Of a stretch of DNA of 64,000 nucleotides, positions 62,891 through 64,000 are shown in pieces (within the stretch, counting starts at the first letter, position 1; every line of letters begins with the position of its first letter). The notes under the pieces are model-generated. The model saw nothing but the letters and a program-made list of their open reading frames with translations, did not search any database and was not told where the DNA came from. The stretch is from Hymenolepis diminuta (taxonomy: Eukaryota > Platyhelminthes > Cestoda > Cyclophyllidea > Hymenolepididae), in assembly GCA_900708905.1 (NCBI GenBank), contig CAADRB010000033.1, positions 478,250 to 542,249 of the forward strand. Direction: 5' to 3'. The position numbers and the translations under genes were made by a program.

Positions 62891-64000
62891 GCGGTTTCTG
62901 TAGTCTAATTCTGTCCCCTGATATATAGTGCATTTTTTTTGTGGATTAAATTTGTCTCTACAAGATGTTACTTCGGTCTTTCAATTGTTTTCCTACAGTG
63001 TCAAGGATAAATAATACAGAAGAGTTGTTCGGTGAGCAAATTTACCTTTTTTTTCGATGTTCTTGAAATTGCTCTGTTTAAATCGGAGCAATTCTGATAT
63101 CCCGTTAATCATGAATTCATTTTTTGCGGTGTAAAAAAGGAAAATATGATTTAATTTGAAAGATTAACGCTTTTGACAAATCTATTATTTATGGAAGAAT
63201 TTGGGATTTGCTTTTTTCGTAGATAAACATTTGCGAAGGATATGTTTTATTTATTTGTGTCAATATGCTAAATTGTTCATATACCCTGTTCCGTCAGTTC
63301 ACCGCATTCAACTTCCTTTGTTATATCCATTCTAAGGTACGTTCTGCTTTCTCGATTGTTTGGAGCATGCTTGGACTTCCTTCGGTTTTTCTTCTAGTTT
63401 CAGAATCAATCTACCTCCTGTTTCACTTCAAATTTATTGTGATAGTAAACATTTTGCTCCGATAATTTATTAGAGAACGCTTCGATTCATAGTATTAAAT
63501 GGATAAAGTTTTAGCAAATCAGTGTTTAATCATTCCTCGGTTATCGACTTTACATCTGCTCATCTGCATCCTATTATTTCTAGACTTCAAGCGTTATGTT
63601 CCTTTATTCCAAATAGCTAATAATGTTCTTCAACAGTAATTGTGCTAATTCCTTCTCTTTGAATTGGTAATAAATTCGTATTCGCTTCGTTTCTGTTTAC
63701 CATTTATGTATTGTGATTTGGTGGAATTCCAACAGTGACATTTTCTTCTAAAGATTTAGGATCTCTGGTTCCAATTGTCCTATGTAAAGGGAAATAATAA
63801 TGTTACAACTAGGTTATAGCATTTTTTTATCTATTTCATCTTTCCTATACTACAGCTGCAAACTGCGGAACGTCATATAAAATCATAAAATTTCTCCACC
63901 ATTGGAAGAAGAACCATAAAGTACTGATTAAGTAATACTGGTCAATAATCATTGGACATCGTAGACGATCATTTGTTGCAAGCTGAGGATGAATCATGAA

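Noticed and set aside
1..64000. Hammerhead ribozymes, CRISPR arrays, rRNA genes or spliced-leader RNA
   Set aside because: Scanned for CTGATGA/GAAA hammerhead cores, regularly spaced repeats and conserved rRNA or cestode spliced-leader-like strings. No convincing match was seen by eye; a covariance search could still find diverged forms.

Overview
The window looks like eukaryotic nuclear DNA from a flatworm, most likely a tapeworm (Cestoda). This is inferred from several features: AT-rich sequence (roughly one third G+C by eye), spliced animal-type genes that mix 36-70 nt micro-introns with multi-kilobase introns, canonical GT-AG junctions, and interspersed short mobile elements. The species cannot be fixed from the sequence alone.

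Four protein genes are well supported. At the left edge, on the minus strand, are the first two coding exons of the G-quadruplex helicase DHX36/RHAU, including its diagnostic RHAU-specific motif; the helicase core lies outside the window. A 2.3 kb divergent intergenic region separates it from SCO1 (plus, 3296-4367), a compact seven-exon cytochrome c oxidase copper chaperone. Between about 4.4 and 24.6 kb lies a gene-poor stretch. It holds a complete 7SL signal recognition particle RNA gene (minus, 11232-11532) with a tRNA-derived SINE against its 3' end, solo-LTR-like elements and other repeats. At 24631-36796 (plus) is a nine-exon F-box/leucine-rich-repeat gene. At 39597-49375 (plus) is a six-exon PAPS transporter gene of the SLC35B2 type, with one probable GC-AG intron. 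From 49.4 kb to the end no gene could be established; the T-rich plus strand and two CpG-bearing patches hint at introns or the 5' end of a further gene.

The large introns carry much of the unusual content. An intron of the F-box gene hosts an antisense four-exon ORF chain with its own TATA box and consistent splice phases, which may be an undescribed secreted protein. An intron of SLC35B2 hosts antisense coding-like fragments and a tandemly repeated segment. Four copies of a ~330 bp element with TG...CA ends are present. One has a perfect 5 bp target duplication, and two lie in inverted orientation between the F-box and SLC35B2 genes. Three further repeat families and one SINE family are each represented by two or three copies.

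The protein genes are unrelated housekeeping functions (RNA G4 unwinding, mitochondrial copper delivery, ubiquitin-ligase substrate recognition, Golgi sulfate-donor import). There is no operon-like logic, only ordinary animal gene spacing. Exon coordinates were derived by hand from splice sites and reading phase. Family names rest on recognised motifs, not on a database search.
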